Assembly: GCF_000374845.1 (NCBI RefSeq)
Contig: NZ_KB895420.1
Location: 62,001-126,000 of the forward strand
DNA from: Paenibacillus terrigena DSM 21567
GTDB taxonomy: Bacteria; Bacillota; Bacilli; Paenibacillales; Paenibacillaceae
Direction of reading: 5' to 3'
Length of the DNA stretch: 64,000 nt
The translations under genes and the position numbers were made by a program. Numbering within the stretch: position 1 is the stretch's first letter; every line of letters starts with the position of its first letter. Shown here piece after piece: positions 40,897-50,264 of this stretch. The notes under the pieces are model-generated. The model was not told the origin of the DNA, ran no database searches, and saw only the letters and a program-made list of their open reading frames with translations.

Positions 40897-40928
40897 AAGC
40901 TGTTTTCCCGAGGGAAGGCAGCTTTTTT
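40897..40928 (+). terminator. Terminator after the LacI gene
   Basis: AAGCTG..TTCCC GA GGGAA..CAGCTT then TTTTTT. Almost the same sequence forms the terminator at 45671-45707. Confidence 0.75.
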
Positions 40929-41082
40929 GGCATGTTCGGGCCTCCGTGGACAGTGCATGTGGAGTCCGTTGCATTACTTGAACGAGTGGTTTATTCATGC
41001 TTCATTTGCTATACTCTAATAATTATTCAATTCGAAATCTCTCCCTTATTGCTCATTCATAAGGAAGGAGGATACATAAAAG

Positions 41083-42321
41083 ATGAAATTATTAAGTTTA
41101 AGCCGTTTAACGCTAAATAGCATCATAATCGGCGGGGTTGCTGGGCTTTTGACATGGAGCTTTTTAGCTATTGTCTCTTTAACGACTCACTTTCTATGGG
41201 ATACGATACCGAGTGTGGTTCATGTTCCATATTGGACCTTCATCGTGTGTTTAGTCGGAGGTATTTTGGTGGGATTATGTCAGAAGTACTTTGGTAATTA
41301 CCCGCGTAATATGGAGGCTGTATTAGCAGAATTCAAGGAAACCAAAAGGATTGATTATAGTTCTACATTTAAAAGCGCGATCACTGCGCTTTGTGTTCTT
41401 TCTTTTGGAGCCAGTCTTGGTCCCGAGGCAGCTTTGGTTGGTATTGTAGGCGGTCTTACTACATGGGCAGGGGATGCTATTAAATCTAGAGTGAAGAAAA
41501 AAGAAGTCGCCAATGAATATGGAGATATCATCATCGAGTACAGTGTTGAGACGACCATTGGTATGATTTTCAGATCCCCGTTATTTGGTGTGACGACATT
41601 CTTCGAGGATTGGAAAGACCCTAGATTTATCAAGTTGATCAAGACACTTGTGTATACCATAACGACGGCTGCAGGTTTTGGTGTATTTGTATTTTTATCC
41701 AAAATCGATAACAGAAAATTTACGATAGCTGATTTTGGTCCGGCAAGTATTGGTGGAAAAGAAATCATGGCGATCATCCCGCTGATACTGATCGGGGTAT
41801 TGCTAGCCAAATTGTATGAGTTTTTTGGATCTATTTTTCATAAGGTACTCAAGCCGCTTGATCATTATAAAGTCCTAAAAGCTGTGATTGGCGGATTAGC
41901 ACTCGGATTAATCGGAACGGTGCTTCCTCTGACTTTATTCTCAGGGGAGCATGAGCTGACAGAATTAGCGGCAGACTGGTCCCATATGTCTATTTATTTA
42001 TTATTGATATTAGGCATTGTAAAGTTATTCTTAACCGAATTTTGTCTATCCACGGGCTGGCGCGGAGGACACATATTTCCGATTATTTTCGCAGGGGTAA
42101 GTATAGGGTACGCAATGGCGTCGATCTTCCCAATAGATCCCGTAACATCCATTGCCATCGTCACGACTGCACTTACCAGTGCCATACTCAAAAAGCCAAT
42201 CGCCGTTGTATTGATTTTAATGATGATATTCCCATTTAAGCTAATTATCCCAATGATCATAGCCGCATATCTACCGATCTATTTGTTCAAGCTGAAATGG
42301 CTGTCGGATGCTGACAATTAG
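41083..42321 (+). CDS. ClC-family chloride channel/transporter
   Basis: 412 aa, AAGGAGGATAC before ATG. About ten hydrophobic segments. ClC signatures: GASLGPEAALVGIVGG (the GxxGPE... anion-selectivity motif), then STGWRGGHIFPIIFAGVS near TM6-7. There is no gating Glu in the GREGP context (GPEAA instead) and no CBS domains, so it is a short form. It may move Cl- or F- across the membrane, as channel or H+ antiporter. Monocistronic, with a terminator downstream. Confidence 0.88.
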   Translation: MKLLSLSRLTLNSIIIGGVAGLLTWSFLAIVSLTTHFLWDTIPSVVHVPYWTFIVCLVGGILVGLCQKYFGNYPRNMEAVLAEFKETKRIDYSSTFKSAITALCVLSFGASLGPEAALVGIVGGLTTWAGDAIKSRVKKKEVANEYGDIIIEYSVETTIGMIFRSPLFGVTTFFEDWKDPRFIKLIKTLVYTITTAAGFGVFVFLSKIDNRKFTIADFGPASIGGKEIMAIIPLILIGVLLAKLYEFFGSIFHKVLKPLDHYKVLKAVIGGLALGLIGTVLPLTLFSGEHELTELAADWSHMSIYLLLILGIVKLFLTEFCLSTGWRGGHIFPIIFAGVSIGYAMASIFPIDPVTSIAIVTTALTSAILKKPIAVVLILMMIFPFKLIIPMIIAAYLPIYLFKLKWLSDADN

Positions 42322-42358
42322 GGCATGGATGGCGAAATAAAATATGTTTGATAACAGG

Positions 42359-42387
42359 CACCTGCTATATTGGCAGGTGTTTTTTTG
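42359..42387 (+). terminator. Terminator after the ClC gene
   Basis: CACCTGC / GCAGGTG stem, TATATTG loop, T8. Confidence 0.85.
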
Positions 42388-42487
42388 CTGCATTCTTGAG
42401 AAAAGATTCAGAATTTTCATGCGTTAGTCTTCAATTTTCAGGATTAAGATGGAACATATTCAGTGACTTGTAGTAGGAGGGATGCAG

Positions 42488-43933
42488 ATGAGACTGTTGG
42501 AGATTGTGTTGATTGCGGTCAATTTTGGATTGTTGTTCTGGGCAGTGATAGCGAATAGGAAGGTCGGGAAGACCTTTGTGATCCCGTTGGTGGTCGCCTT
42601 TGGTTTGGTGATTGCACAGGTTGCCGTGGAAGGTGCACGATGGGAGATGATTCCGGCTTATTTGACGCCCTTCGTATTAATGGCATATTTCTACATGGGT
42701 AAACGGAAAGAAAGACGCAGAAGTCCGGTCACTTTCTCGATGCAGATGGTGTTATTGATCATGTTTCTGCTCGCTTCCATAGCACCGCCCTGGTTGATGC
42801 CGATATTCTCGTTCGAGAAACCGACGGGGCCTTATGCGGTCGGATCAACCGTGTACCATTGGGTGGATGAACAACGGCATGAACCTTACTCGAAGAACTC
42901 GGCTGACAAGCGTGAACTGATGGTCCAAGTGTGGTATCCGGCCGCCGAAGGAAGCAAGGGAGAACAGAGCGCTTATCTCCAGAACGCTTCGATCATGACG
43001 CAAGCCATATCGACGAACATGATGAACCTTCCAGCTTTTACACTAAACCATTTGAAGCTGATTAAGACGCATTCGATGTTGGAAGCCAAGCTATCCGACT
43101 CGGAAAGCCGTTATCCTGTATTGATTTTCTCTCACGGGATGAACGGATATCGCAATCAGAATATGTTCCAACTGGAGGAACTGGCAAGCCACGGTTACAT
43201 CGTGATGGCCACGGATTATACCTATGAAGCGGCTGCCACCGTGTATCCTGACGGACGCGTAGCGCCAAATCGAACCGATCCCAATCTGACTTCCAATGCC
43301 GAGTACACCAAGCACATCCCACTATGGACGGCCGATGCCACCTTTGTGCTTGATCAAGTAGAGAAGCTGAATCGGAATGATCCAGCTGGGCGTTTTACCG
43401 GCAAAATCGATATGGATCGAATCGGTATGCTTGGACATTCATTCGGTGGTGCCGCTACGCTGCAGATGGTCAAGAATGATCCGCGCGTGAAGGCTGCCCT
43501 GAGTATGGACGGCGGATTTTATGGTTCTCCGGTTTCCGATAAAGGACTTGGCAAACCGTTTCTCATGATGTATTCCGAGGAAACCTACAATAAGGTGATG
43601 ACCTCTTACGATGATGTTGCCAAGCAGTTAGGCGGGGTAAGCCGCGAGGCGTTTGAAGCCCCGAGGAAAGACTATATTCAGAAATCGGGCTATGCGCTGG
43701 CAGGCGGCGGCCTATCCTTACTTATTCCAGGTTCCAAGCATGCAAGCTATTCCGATCTCGCGTTATTCTCTCCACTGCTGGGGTTGAACGGACCAGACCC
43801 ACGGCGGGATCATCGCATCGTGAACGAATTCAGTGTTGCTTTTTTCGACCGGTATCTGAAAGGAAAGGACGATTCTGCGCTGCAAAGCTTAGCCGCCAAA
43901 TATCCGGAAGTGAATTTTAAGGTGAACCCATAG
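42488..43933 (+). CDS. Membrane-anchored alpha/beta hydrolase (PAF-acetylhydrolase-like)
   Basis: 481 aa from ATG 42488 (GGAGG 8 bases upstream; ATG 42482 is too close). The N-terminus has four hydrophobic segments up to residue ~115 (LLEIVLIAVNFGLLFWAVI, VLLIMFLLASIAPPWLMPI). Then a PAF-AH isoform II-like hydrolase: LMVQVWYPA, YPVLIFSHGMNGYRNQN (oxyanion region), nucleophile elbow MLGHSFGGAAT, and His in GSKHASYSD near the end. Likely an esterase or phospholipase facing the outside. Substrate unknown. Confidence 0.85.
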   Translation: MRLLEIVLIAVNFGLLFWAVIANRKVGKTFVIPLVVAFGLVIAQVAVEGARWEMIPAYLTPFVLMAYFYMGKRKERRRSPVTFSMQMVLLIMFLLASIAPPWLMPIFSFEKPTGPYAVGSTVYHWVDEQRHEPYSKNSADKRELMVQVWYPAAEGSKGEQSAYLQNASIMTQAISTNMMNLPAFTLNHLKLIKTHSMLEAKLSDSESRYPVLIFSHGMNGYRNQNMFQLEELASHGYIVMATDYTYEAAATVYPDGRVAPNRTDPNLTSNAEYTKHIPLWTADATFVLDQVEKLNRNDPAGRFTGKIDMDRIGMLGHSFGGAATLQMVKNDPRVKAALSMDGGFYGSPVSDKGLGKPFLMMYSEETYNKVMTSYDDVAKQLGGVSREAFEAPRKDYIQKSGYALAGGGLSLLIPGSKHASYSDLALFSPLLGLNGPDPRRDHRIVNEFSVAFFDRYLKGKDDSALQSLAAKYPEVNFKVNP

Positions 43934-43949
43934 GTTGAAACAGAGAAAA

Positions 43950-43996
43950 AGAAGCTTCCTATCCACATCTGAAGTGGGTATGGAGGCTTCTTTAAT
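43950..43996. terminator. Bidirectional terminator
   Basis: AAGAAGC and GGCTTCTT arms plus inner TATCCAC/GTGGGTA pairing, between the hydrolase (+) and XRE (-) genes. Confidence 0.6.
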
Positions 43997-44007
43997 TTGG
44001 CTTGACC

Positions 44008-44349
44008 TTACTTATAATTAAAAATCTCCCTCACCACATTCTTCGCCAAGGCGATCTTCTGAGGGTCCTGCTGATTCAGCATATATGTAATCTCTTGAAT
44101 ATCCGATTGTGATTTCTCGGTATTATCTTGATTGATCGGGGTGAAGAGCTGCGATATGTCCACATCCAGCGCTTCCGCAATTTTGGCGAGGTTCAGTAGC
44201 GCGACGTTCTTCTCACCGCGTTCAACCTGTCCGACATAGGAAAAGTGAAAGCCGCCTTTTTCGCCGAGCGCTTCCTGCGTCAAGCCTTTTTCTTTCCTCA
44301 GTTCGCGAATACGCGCCCCAACCCGAAGAAGTACTTCTTTATCCGTCAT
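44008..44349 (-). CDS. XRE-family HTH regulator
   Basis: 113 aa from ATG 44349 (GAGGTG 9 bases upstream). HTH: RIRELRKEKGLTQEALGEKGGFHFSYVGQVERGEKN. A short C-terminal tail (IQEITYMLNQQDPQKIALAKNVVREIF) resembles SinR/SlrR-like regulators used in lifestyle control. It is divergent from the HEPN-like gene over about 190 bases containing TTGTATAATG. Target unknown. Confidence 0.85.
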   Translation of the reverse strand: MTDKEVLLRVGARIRELRKEKGLTQEALGEKGGFHFSYVGQVERGEKNVALLNLAKIAEALDVDISQLFTPINQDNTEKSQSDIQEITYMLNQQDPQKIALAKNVVREIFNYK

Positions 44350-44543
44350 TCCTTCCACACCTCTCTACTAGAAAGTGTAGATAAAATACGACCCACCATA
44401 CACCATCATTTAGATATCATAAATTATACTTATTAATATCATTTTGTTGTATAATGGGATATAAAGGTAAGTATTTCCACGATTCGCCAAATCATAACCG
44501 CGCCCGTTGAATCGTGCAACAATCCGAGTGGGAGCTGAGGCAT

Positions 44544-44972
44544 GTGAATCATTCAACCATCAATGATGAATGCAAAGATCATCGCTCAATCCAAGCTAAG
44601 ACGATTAGGAAGCTGCAGCAGCTTTCGCAAGACTATATGAATGCGGCAACCCGCTATAATCACCCAGCCTCTGTTCATATGTGCATCTTATTCAGTGATC
44701 GTGCAATAGAGTATTTATTGAAGGCGCTGTACGTGGAGCGGAATAACAGCATGGCACCTCCGGCATCTTTTTCGCTCAGTGATGTCATTCAACTGCCTGC
44801 GCAAGAGTCCGGTCTCGATTTGAACATGATAACCTTGATTTACAATATTCATTTTCTGGCCGGTTGTAATGACCTTTCGCTTCTTCAGCAAATGGATACC
44901 CCTCAACTAACAAACCTGATAAACTGCGTGAACGATATCCATCTGCAGTTATCCGCAAGGATTGCAACGTAA
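44544..44972 (+). CDS. HEPN-like small helical protein
   Basis: 142 aa from GTG 44544 (GGGAG 9 bases upstream; GTG 44514 lies before that site). The helix MCILFSDRAIEYLLKALYVER is like the central helix of HEPN/MNT-type proteins (A-x-x-YLKAL). The catalytic RxxxxH of RNase HEPN proteins is not seen, so it is probably non-enzymatic. No partner nucleotidyltransferase is present. The role is unknown. Confidence 0.55.
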   Translation: MNHSTINDECKDHRSIQAKTIRKLQQLSQDYMNAATRYNHPASVHMCILFSDRAIEYLLKALYVERNNSMAPPASFSLSDVIQLPAQESGLDLNMITLIYNIHFLAGCNDLSLLQQMDTPQLTNLINCVNDIHLQLSARIAT

Positions 44973-45149
44973 CGCTTCGAGTCACCGGGGGGATCTTTAC
45001 TTTCCCGCTTATTTCCAACATACTAAGAATAGAAGGAAGGCAAATCGTGCAGGATAACATCGATTGACATGGAATGGTGTCGAATGATGTTCTGATACGG
45101 TACAAGCTTACCTTTCATCTAGACAAGCGAATAAGGGAGAGTGATCCGA

Positions 45150-45656
45150 ATGTTAAGTGAGAAGCTGCTCGCGAAGTTGAACGATCAAATGAATTATGAG
45201 TTTTATTCCTCGCAGGTGTATCTGGCGATGGCGGCGTATTGTTCGTCGGAGAGTTTTGATGGGTTTGCGAATTTCTTCATCATGCAGTCGGAAGAAGAGA
45301 AATATCATGGAATGAAAATTTTCCATTTCATAAATGCACTAGGCAAACGCGCCGTCGTTACAGGCATGGAGAATCCTCAGAATGAATACAGCTCCTTACT
45401 GGATGCCTTCGAGCATGCCTTCGAGCATGAGAAGACGGTAACGAAGCGAATTTACGAATTGTCCGACATCGCGTGGGATGAGCGGGAGCATGCAACGATC
45501 AACTTCCTCAAGTGGTTCATTGATGAGCAGGTAGAGGAAGAAGCAACCTTCGATAGCATCATTCAGAAGCTGCGCCGTATCGATAACGATAGCAACGCGT
45601 TCTATATGCTCGATTCCGAGCTGGGTAAGCGTACGTTCACGCCAGGTCAAGAATAA
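45150..45656 (+). CDS. ftnA: Ferritin
   Basis: 168 aa from ATG 45150 (AGGGAGAG upstream). Non-haem ferritin: ferroxidase Glu/His residues in NYEFYSSQVYLAMAAYC and EEEKYHGMKIFHFINALGKR, then EREHATINFLKWFIDEQVEEE. Its length and the C-terminal LDSELGKRTF match bacterial FtnA. It oxidises Fe2+ and stores iron in a 24-subunit shell. Monocistronic, with a terminator 15 bases downstream. No Fur box was identified. Confidence 0.93.
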   Translation: MLSEKLLAKLNDQMNYEFYSSQVYLAMAAYCSSESFDGFANFFIMQSEEEKYHGMKIFHFINALGKRAVVTGMENPQNEYSSLLDAFEHAFEHEKTVTKRIYELSDIAWDEREHATINFLKWFIDEQVEEEATFDSIIQKLRRIDNDSNAFYMLDSELGKRTFTPGQE

Positions 45657-45670
45657 GCAGATATCACTTG

Positions 45671-45707
45671 AGAAGCTGTTTTCCCGTGAGGGAAGGCAGC
45701 TTCTTCT
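45671..45707 (+). terminator. Terminator after ferritin
   Basis: AGAAGCTG ... CAGCTTCT with inner TTCCC/GGGAA, then TTCTT. It is near-identical to the terminator at 40897-40928. Confidence 0.7.
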
Positions 45708-45720
45708 TCATGCTCTGAGC

Positions 45721-46068
45721 TTATTTCTGCTTCACGAGAAAAAGTCCAACTCCGATCACGCCAACGCCAGCCCATGTCTTCCAGTTGGGAACTTCCCGGA
45801 GGAACAGATACCCCATACCGATCGAGATCAGCACCTCGATGCATTTGGCAGTCACGAGGACATAGCTCAGATTGTGAGCGGCTTTCACGCCGAATTTCAC
45901 GCCGTATCCGACACTTAGATTAGCTGCTAAGAATACCGGAATCATCATGAGCTGGAATTTCAAGGTGGTCCAGAACATTGGATCAATATGCTTACTCTGA
46001 TACGAGAAAATAAAGTTAATGACGGTTAATCCTCCGAATAGGAGTACAACGCTATATAGGTAGAACAT
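45721..46068 (-). CDS. Small EamA/DMT-type membrane protein
   Basis: 115 aa from ATG 46068 (AGGAGG 5 bases upstream; the longer frame to 46167 is not supported). Four hydrophobic helices (FYLYSVVLLFGGLTVINFIF, LMMIPVFLAANLSVGYG, YVLVTAKCIEVLISIGMGYLFL, TWAGVGVIGVGLFLV) and a final KQK. The last two helices match the C-terminal half of an EamA repeat (LREVPNWKTWAGVGVIGVGL). Four-TM DMT proteins work as dimers, like SMR pumps. Substrate unknown. Confidence 0.75.
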   Translation of the reverse strand: MFYLYSVVLLFGGLTVINFIFSYQSKHIDPMFWTTLKFQLMMIPVFLAANLSVGYGVKFGVKAAHNLSYVLVTAKCIEVLISIGMGYLFLREVPNWKTWAGVGVIGVGLFLVKQK

Positions 46069-46225
46069 GACAACCTCCTGAAGAATACGTTCAAGTATCT
46101 TCTTAATGTTTCCTACGCGCAACTTTCTTATCCCTGTGCAGGAAATATTGCCTCTCTCTAGCGTCATCCCATTCTGCTACAATAGGGGATAGAGAATGAG
46201 ACAAAACTTTATAGGAACGATGTTG

Positions 46226-46882
46226 ATGATGAGAATAGAATTAGGACAACGAAGTATCGAATTTCATGTAGAATACGGACAGCGTAAAAAGCTCTCGATC
46301 CATATCGACCCTTCAGGTCTCATTACGGTGAAAGCACCGAATGATACAAGCGACGATGTCGTGATGAGCGCGGTGAAGCAGCATGGAAGCAAGATTGTGA
46401 AGCAATTGCAAGCGATTGAGACGGCTCGGACAGCTCCGAAGGTCAGAGAATATCAAGAAGAAGGCAAGTTCCTGCATCTCGGGAAATACCATGCGCTGCA
46501 TGAGTTAATCGAGACGAATGGGCTAACGGAAGAAGAACTTCAACGTGATCTGAAGAAGTTCTATTTCGCAAGCTGCAAGAAGGTGATTGGAGAACGGATC
46601 AAGATTTATCAGAAGCAGCTGAAAGTCACGCCGAAATCCTACATCATTGAGGAGTCGAGAACGAAGTGGGGGAGCTGCAGCTCGGCTAAGCATCTCACCT
46701 TCAATTATCGACTAGCGATGGCGCCCATCGAGGTCATCGATTATGTGGTCATTCATGAGCTATGCCATCTCCTGCATATGAATCATGATCGATCCTTCTG
46801 GCGACGGGTCGGAAGCATCATGCCGGATTACAAAGCGAAGGAAGCGTTCCTCGCAAGATATGGACAAGCCATGACGTTGTAA
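46226..46882 (+). CDS. YgjP/SprT-like zinc metallopeptidase (DUF45)
   Basis: 218 aa from ATG 46226 (AGGA about 9 bases upstream; several ATG/TTG codons cluster here). Family blocks: RKKLSIHIDPSGLITVKAP, SRTKWGSCSSAKHLTFNYRL, and the zinc site VIHELCHLLHMNHDRSFW (HExxH plus a downstream acidic region). Members are gluzincin-fold metal-dependent hydrolases of unclear role, often near restriction or stress genes. Cytoplasmic. The next gene is 39 bases away on the same strand. Confidence 0.85.
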   Translation: MMRIELGQRSIEFHVEYGQRKKLSIHIDPSGLITVKAPNDTSDDVVMSAVKQHGSKIVKQLQAIETARTAPKVREYQEEGKFLHLGKYHALHELIETNGLTEEELQRDLKKFYFASCKKVIGERIKIYQKQLKVTPKSYIIEESRTKWGSCSSAKHLTFNYRLAMAPIEVIDYVVIHELCHLLHMNHDRSFWRRVGSIMPDYKAKEAFLARYGQAMTL

Positions 46883-46921
46883 TACTTGCAAGAATGAATG
46901 AGTAGGAGAGGGGACGTTACT

Positions 46922-47311
46922 ATGGACGGGAACAAAACGACGTATGAATCGATCGACCATTATATTTCAACCTTTCCGCCGGACATTCAGGAAATCCTGG
47001 ACTCGATCCGACAGGTCATCCGCGATGCCGCACCAGACGCAGCGGAGAAGATCAGCTATCAGATGCCGACGTTTGCGCAGTATGGCAATGTGGTTCATTT
47101 TGCCGCGTTCAAGAATCATATCGGCTTCTACCCGGCACCAAGCGGGATTGAGGAGTTCGAGCAAGAGTTAGCCCCCTACAAAGCAGGCAAAGGAACGATC
47201 CAATTTCCGTTAGGCAAGCCGTTGCCGATGGAGCTGATCACCAAGATCGTGAAATTTAGAGTTTCGGAGAATATCGCCAAAGCCGAACTGAAGACGAAAA
47301 ATAAAAAGTAA
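46922..47311 (+). CDS. DUF1801 protein (YdhG/iron-chaperone-like)
   Basis: 129 aa from ATG 46922 (TAGGAGAGGGG upstream; ATG 46898 lies before that site). DUF1801 blocks: IDHYISTFPPDIQEILDSIR, AAEKISYQMPTFAQYGNVVHFAAFKNHIGFYP, APYKAGKGTIQFPLGKPLP. The fold is frataxin-like, and some members are proposed iron chaperones; that role is family knowledge, not shown here. Probably in an operon with the YgjP-like gene. Confidence 0.85.
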   Translation: MDGNKTTYESIDHYISTFPPDIQEILDSIRQVIRDAAPDAAEKISYQMPTFAQYGNVVHFAAFKNHIGFYPAPSGIEEFEQELAPYKAGKGTIQFPLGKPLPMELITKIVKFRVSENIAKAELKTKNKK

Positions 47312-47462
47312 TTGAACGAGTCCGAATCTCAGGTTGAAACGATTACAGAAATTAACAATATTTAATGAAAAATATAACAAATATGGTATTCCATCCGATA
47401 TAGGTAAAGTGTGCCTCCTAAAGAAGAGGTACAACAACCCACCTAGAAAGGATGTAGCGATA

Positions 47463-48761
47463 ATGAAAAGTATATCAACACTAATTAAAAAAACGTTTAG
47501 TGTGGTTCTACTCTGTTCACTCATGTTTACAGGTATCGGAACCTTAGCCTTAGATAAGGCGGCTGCTGCAACGGGGGATGCGTATGTCTATTATGTATCC
47601 GATAGTGATTTGTATCGTGTGAAAAGTGATGGTACTGGAGCACAACGATTGTTGAAAAGTTTTAATTTTGAAGGCACCGAGATGAAGCCGGCTGGAGACT
47701 ATTTATATTTTGCATACAGCCAAGGATCAACGACGTTACTGCGTGTTCCTGTAGACGGATCGACGAATATACCAAAACGATTCTTCGATGATGCAATCTA
47801 TTTTGAGACGGATCATAACTTCTTGTATTATATGGATAGTAAAGGGAAAATCTATCGCGCGCCAGCCAATGCGGTGGATAAATCCGAAGCCAAATTGATT
47901 GCCGATATGGCAGATACGAAATTCTCTGGATTTGTCGTGGTTGAAGGTCGCGTCTATTATAATGCACTGAAAGACGGACGCAAGACTTGGGTGGCATCGA
48001 AGGCAGCTGATGGTACGGGACAAGTGCAATGGATTGCAGCAGGTGCTTTTGAGAAGCCTTGGGAAGCACGAGTTACGGGTTCAACCTTGTATTTCGTAGT
48101 GAATATCAAACCGGAAGAAGTCCAATACTCCACGAACAGTATCGTAATTTACGCCATGCCTGCAAAAGGCGGGGCAGCGAAAGCCGTTAATGCAAAAGCT
48201 CCACTTGATGTGAATGCGGCTTATTCCGGCTGGTGGGCTAACCATCTCTTTGTATTTAACAAAGGAATTAAGCTGAATGTAGATGGAGATTACGATTATA
48301 GTATCAGCAAAGGGACACTCTTGACCTCAGAAGGAAAAACGATTGATCTGCATAAATCTGGCGTGCCAGAGATTGCAAGTGTAGGAACAGATAAGCTCGC
48401 ATTTGTTGATGCGGGTGGCCATGCTTATGTGAGTACGCTCAAGAATAATAAAGTCGTCAGCACCAAAACATTGTCTGTTACCGACGCTTGGTATGTTCGT
48501 AATCTAGTAACGGATAGTCAAGTAAGAGCGACCTTGATCTTTGCGGATAGTGGCGCATATCTGTTGAAGAATGATCTTTCATTGGAGAAAATCGTTGGCG
48601 TGGAATGGGATTATGTCAAATACAAAGATAATGTATCTGGATTTTTCTATATCAATGCTGGAGATAACGGACGATTGTACCATATGGGGGATGATGGTAA
48701 GACGAGTACAAAGCTAAGTGAAGAGACGATTGATCATATCGTTCTGATTGACAAGCAATAA
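47463..48761 (+). CDS. Secreted DUF5050-type beta-propeller-like protein
   Basis: 432 aa from ATG 47463 (AAAGGATG upstream). Signal peptide STLIKKTFSVVLLCSLMFTGIG ... KAAAA. The mature part has repeated DAYVYYVSDSDLYRVKSDGTG-, YLYFAYSQGSTTLLRVPVDG-, FLYYMDSKGKIYRAP-type units, that is, repeating YYx-D-x2-LYR blades as in DUF5050/TolB-like propellers. No catalytic residues. Paenibacilli often carry many such secreted or surface proteins of unknown use. A terminator follows. Confidence 0.75.
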   Translation: MKSISTLIKKTFSVVLLCSLMFTGIGTLALDKAAAATGDAYVYYVSDSDLYRVKSDGTGAQRLLKSFNFEGTEMKPAGDYLYFAYSQGSTTLLRVPVDGSTNIPKRFFDDAIYFETDHNFLYYMDSKGKIYRAPANAVDKSEAKLIADMADTKFSGFVVVEGRVYYNALKDGRKTWVASKAADGTGQVQWIAAGAFEKPWEARVTGSTLYFVVNIKPEEVQYSTNSIVIYAMPAKGGAAKAVNAKAPLDVNAAYSGWWANHLFVFNKGIKLNVDGDYDYSISKGTLLTSEGKTIDLHKSGVPEIASVGTDKLAFVDAGGHAYVSTLKNNKVVSTKTLSVTDAWYVRNLVTDSQVRATLIFADSGAYLLKNDLSLEKIVGVEWDYVKYKDNVSGFFYINAGDNGRLYHMGDDGKTSTKLSEETIDHIVLIDKQ

Positions 48762-48784
48762 GGAGCAGAAGCTCACGGATACGG

Positions 48785-48833
48785 AAAGCCGCCCTATACG
48801 CCAGCATGAAGCGGTGTATAGGGCGGCTTTTTG
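48785..48833 (+). terminator. Terminator after the DUF5050 gene
   Basis: 15-bp perfect stem AAAGCCGCCCTATAC / GTATAGGGCGGCTTT, then TT. Confidence 0.9.
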
Positions 48834-48840
48834 TCATTCC

Positions 48841-48972
48841 TTACGCTTTCACAGGGATTTTCATCTCCGGCGTCTTATGATAGTTTTTCACCCATTTGCC
48901 TTTCGCATCGGTCATGATTTTTCCCTTCTTATCCATGCTGTAGGAAAGGTGGAAAACTTCAGCGATGAAGTT
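48841..48972 (-). pseudogene. C-terminal gene fragment
   Basis: On the minus strand the frame FIAEVFHLSYSMDKKGKIMTD ... KTPEMKIPVKA ends at TAA 48841. It looks like the end of a real protein, but no ribosome binding site or full-length frame exists, and upstream it runs into the MerR promoter. Internal ATG 48936 gives 31 aa. Family not recognised. Confidence 0.3.
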
Positions 48973-48981
48973 AAATAAAAC

Positions 48982-49012
48982 TTGCAGGTGACGTAACGTC
49001 ACCGGATACAAT
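48982..49012 (+). promoter_or_regulatory. MerR-type promoter with operator in a 19-bp spacer
   Basis: TTGCAG (48982-48987), 19-base spacer, TACAAT (49007-49012). The spacer is almost filled by the perfect palindrome GGTGACGTAACGTCACC (48987-49003). An overlong spacer with a central palindrome is diagnostic of MerR-family activation by DNA untwisting. The MerR gene starts 28 bases on, so it is probably autoregulated. Confidence 0.8.
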
Positions 49013-49040
49013 AGGAAATACGAGGAGGAGGAGTACCGTG

Positions 49041-50264
49041 ATGCCGGAGGAACACCATTACTTCACAACGGGGCAACTTGCGAAGCGAACGGGGATGACG
49101 CTTAGAACGCTTCGCTACTATGACAAGATTGGATTGCTGAAGCCGTCAGAGCACAACCATGCTTCTGTCCGCCTCTACAGTAAGGAAGATGTGGCACGGC
49201 TGCACAAGATCCAGATGCTTAAGTACGTCGGGTTGTCCCTGGCCGAGATCAGACAATATATCCAAGATGACACCACCCCCGAACAAGACCTGGGAAGTTC
49301 ATTGAAGATGCAAAAAGAAATCATCCAATCCCAAATCGCTCATTTGCAATACGTATCCAAAGCCATTGATGAAGCACTGGGGAAGGTGGATGAACAGGGA
49401 CAACAAGTCGATTGGGAAGGTGTAGCGGGCGTGATGCGAACGATTCATAAGGAGAAGGACTGGAGTGAGCAGTACCATAATGCGGTGCGGCTGCAGGCGA
49501 GAATGCGATTGTATGATCAGTTTAGTTCGAACAAGACGGGATGGCATCGATGGTTCTTCGAGCATCTGGGCTCGCTTCCCCATCTCAAGGTACTGGAGCT
49601 CGGCTGTGGTGATGCGGCCTTATGGCGAAGGAATACGGACCTCATTCCAGAAACCTGGAGCATTACGCTTACGGATCTATCGGCAGGGATGCTTGAGCAG
49701 GCGCGGATGAGCTTGGGTGCACACAGCGGACGGTTCAAATTTCTGCTTGCCGACGCCCAGGAGATTCCTTTCCACGACAACGAGTTCGATATCGTGATCG
49801 CCAATCACATGCTGTATCATGTGCTCGATATGAATCGTGCCATATCCGAGATGCACCGTGTGCTGAAACCTGGCGGGTGCTTGTACGCCTCTACGATGAG
49901 CACGCGTCATCTGCAAGAAATCGAGCAGTTGACCCGAGCGTTCGATCCGCAAATTCAGGTGCTTGACCCTGTGATGGACCGCTTCCAGCTTGATAACGGA
50001 AGAGATACGCTGCGGGCTGCGTTCACCGAGATCGAGCAGATCCGGTTCGAGGATGATATGCGGATCGATGAGGTGCAGCCGCTCATCCAATACATGACTT
50101 CAACGCCGATGAATGCGAGGAAGCTTCTTGTCGGCACCAAGCTCGACCAATTCACGACTTATTTGAAGGGTAAGATCGCAGAACAAGGCAGTCTCTACAT
50201 CACGAAGGATACGGGATTTTTTTTGGCCAGAAAAACGGATGAGGATAAGGGGAGATCGGGATGA
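49041..50264 (+). CDS. MerR-type regulator fused to SAM-dependent methyltransferase
   Basis: 407 aa from ATG 49041 (GGAGGAGGAG 7 bases upstream; GTG 49038 possible). Residues ~7-75 are a MerR HTH ([50 protein letters not shown]), then a dimerisation helix. Residues ~170-290 are a class I methyltransferase: [16 protein letters not shown] (SAM-binding GxGxG), [47 protein letters not shown]. The fusion suggests a sensor that also modifies a small molecule, perhaps its own inducer. Its stop overlaps the NUDIX gene start as ATGA. Confidence 0.9.
   Translation: MPEEHHYFTTGQLAKRTGMTLRTLRYYDKIGLLKPSEHNHASVRLYSKEDVARLHKIQMLKYVGLSLAEIRQYIQDDTTPEQDLGSSLKMQKEIIQSQIAHLQYVSKAIDEALGKVDEQGQQVDWEGVAGVMRTIHKEKDWSEQYHNAVRLQARMRLYDQFSSNKTGWHRWFFEHLGSLPHLKVLELGCGDAALWRRNTDLIPETWSITLTDLSAGMLEQARMSLGAHSGRFKFLLADAQEIPFHDNEFDIVIANHMLYHVLDMNRAISEMHRVLKPGGCLYASTMSTRHLQEIEQLTRAFDPQIQVLDPVMDRFQLDNGRDTLRAAFTEIEQIRFEDDMRIDEVQPLIQYMTSTPMNARKLLVGTKLDQFTTYLKGKIAEQGSLYITKDTGFFLARKTDEDKGRSG

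Noticed and set aside
48841-49030. Extending the minus-strand fragment upstream through YFLLYPVTLRHLQ
   Set aside because: That stretch is the MerR promoter and palindrome; the open frame there is probably chance.
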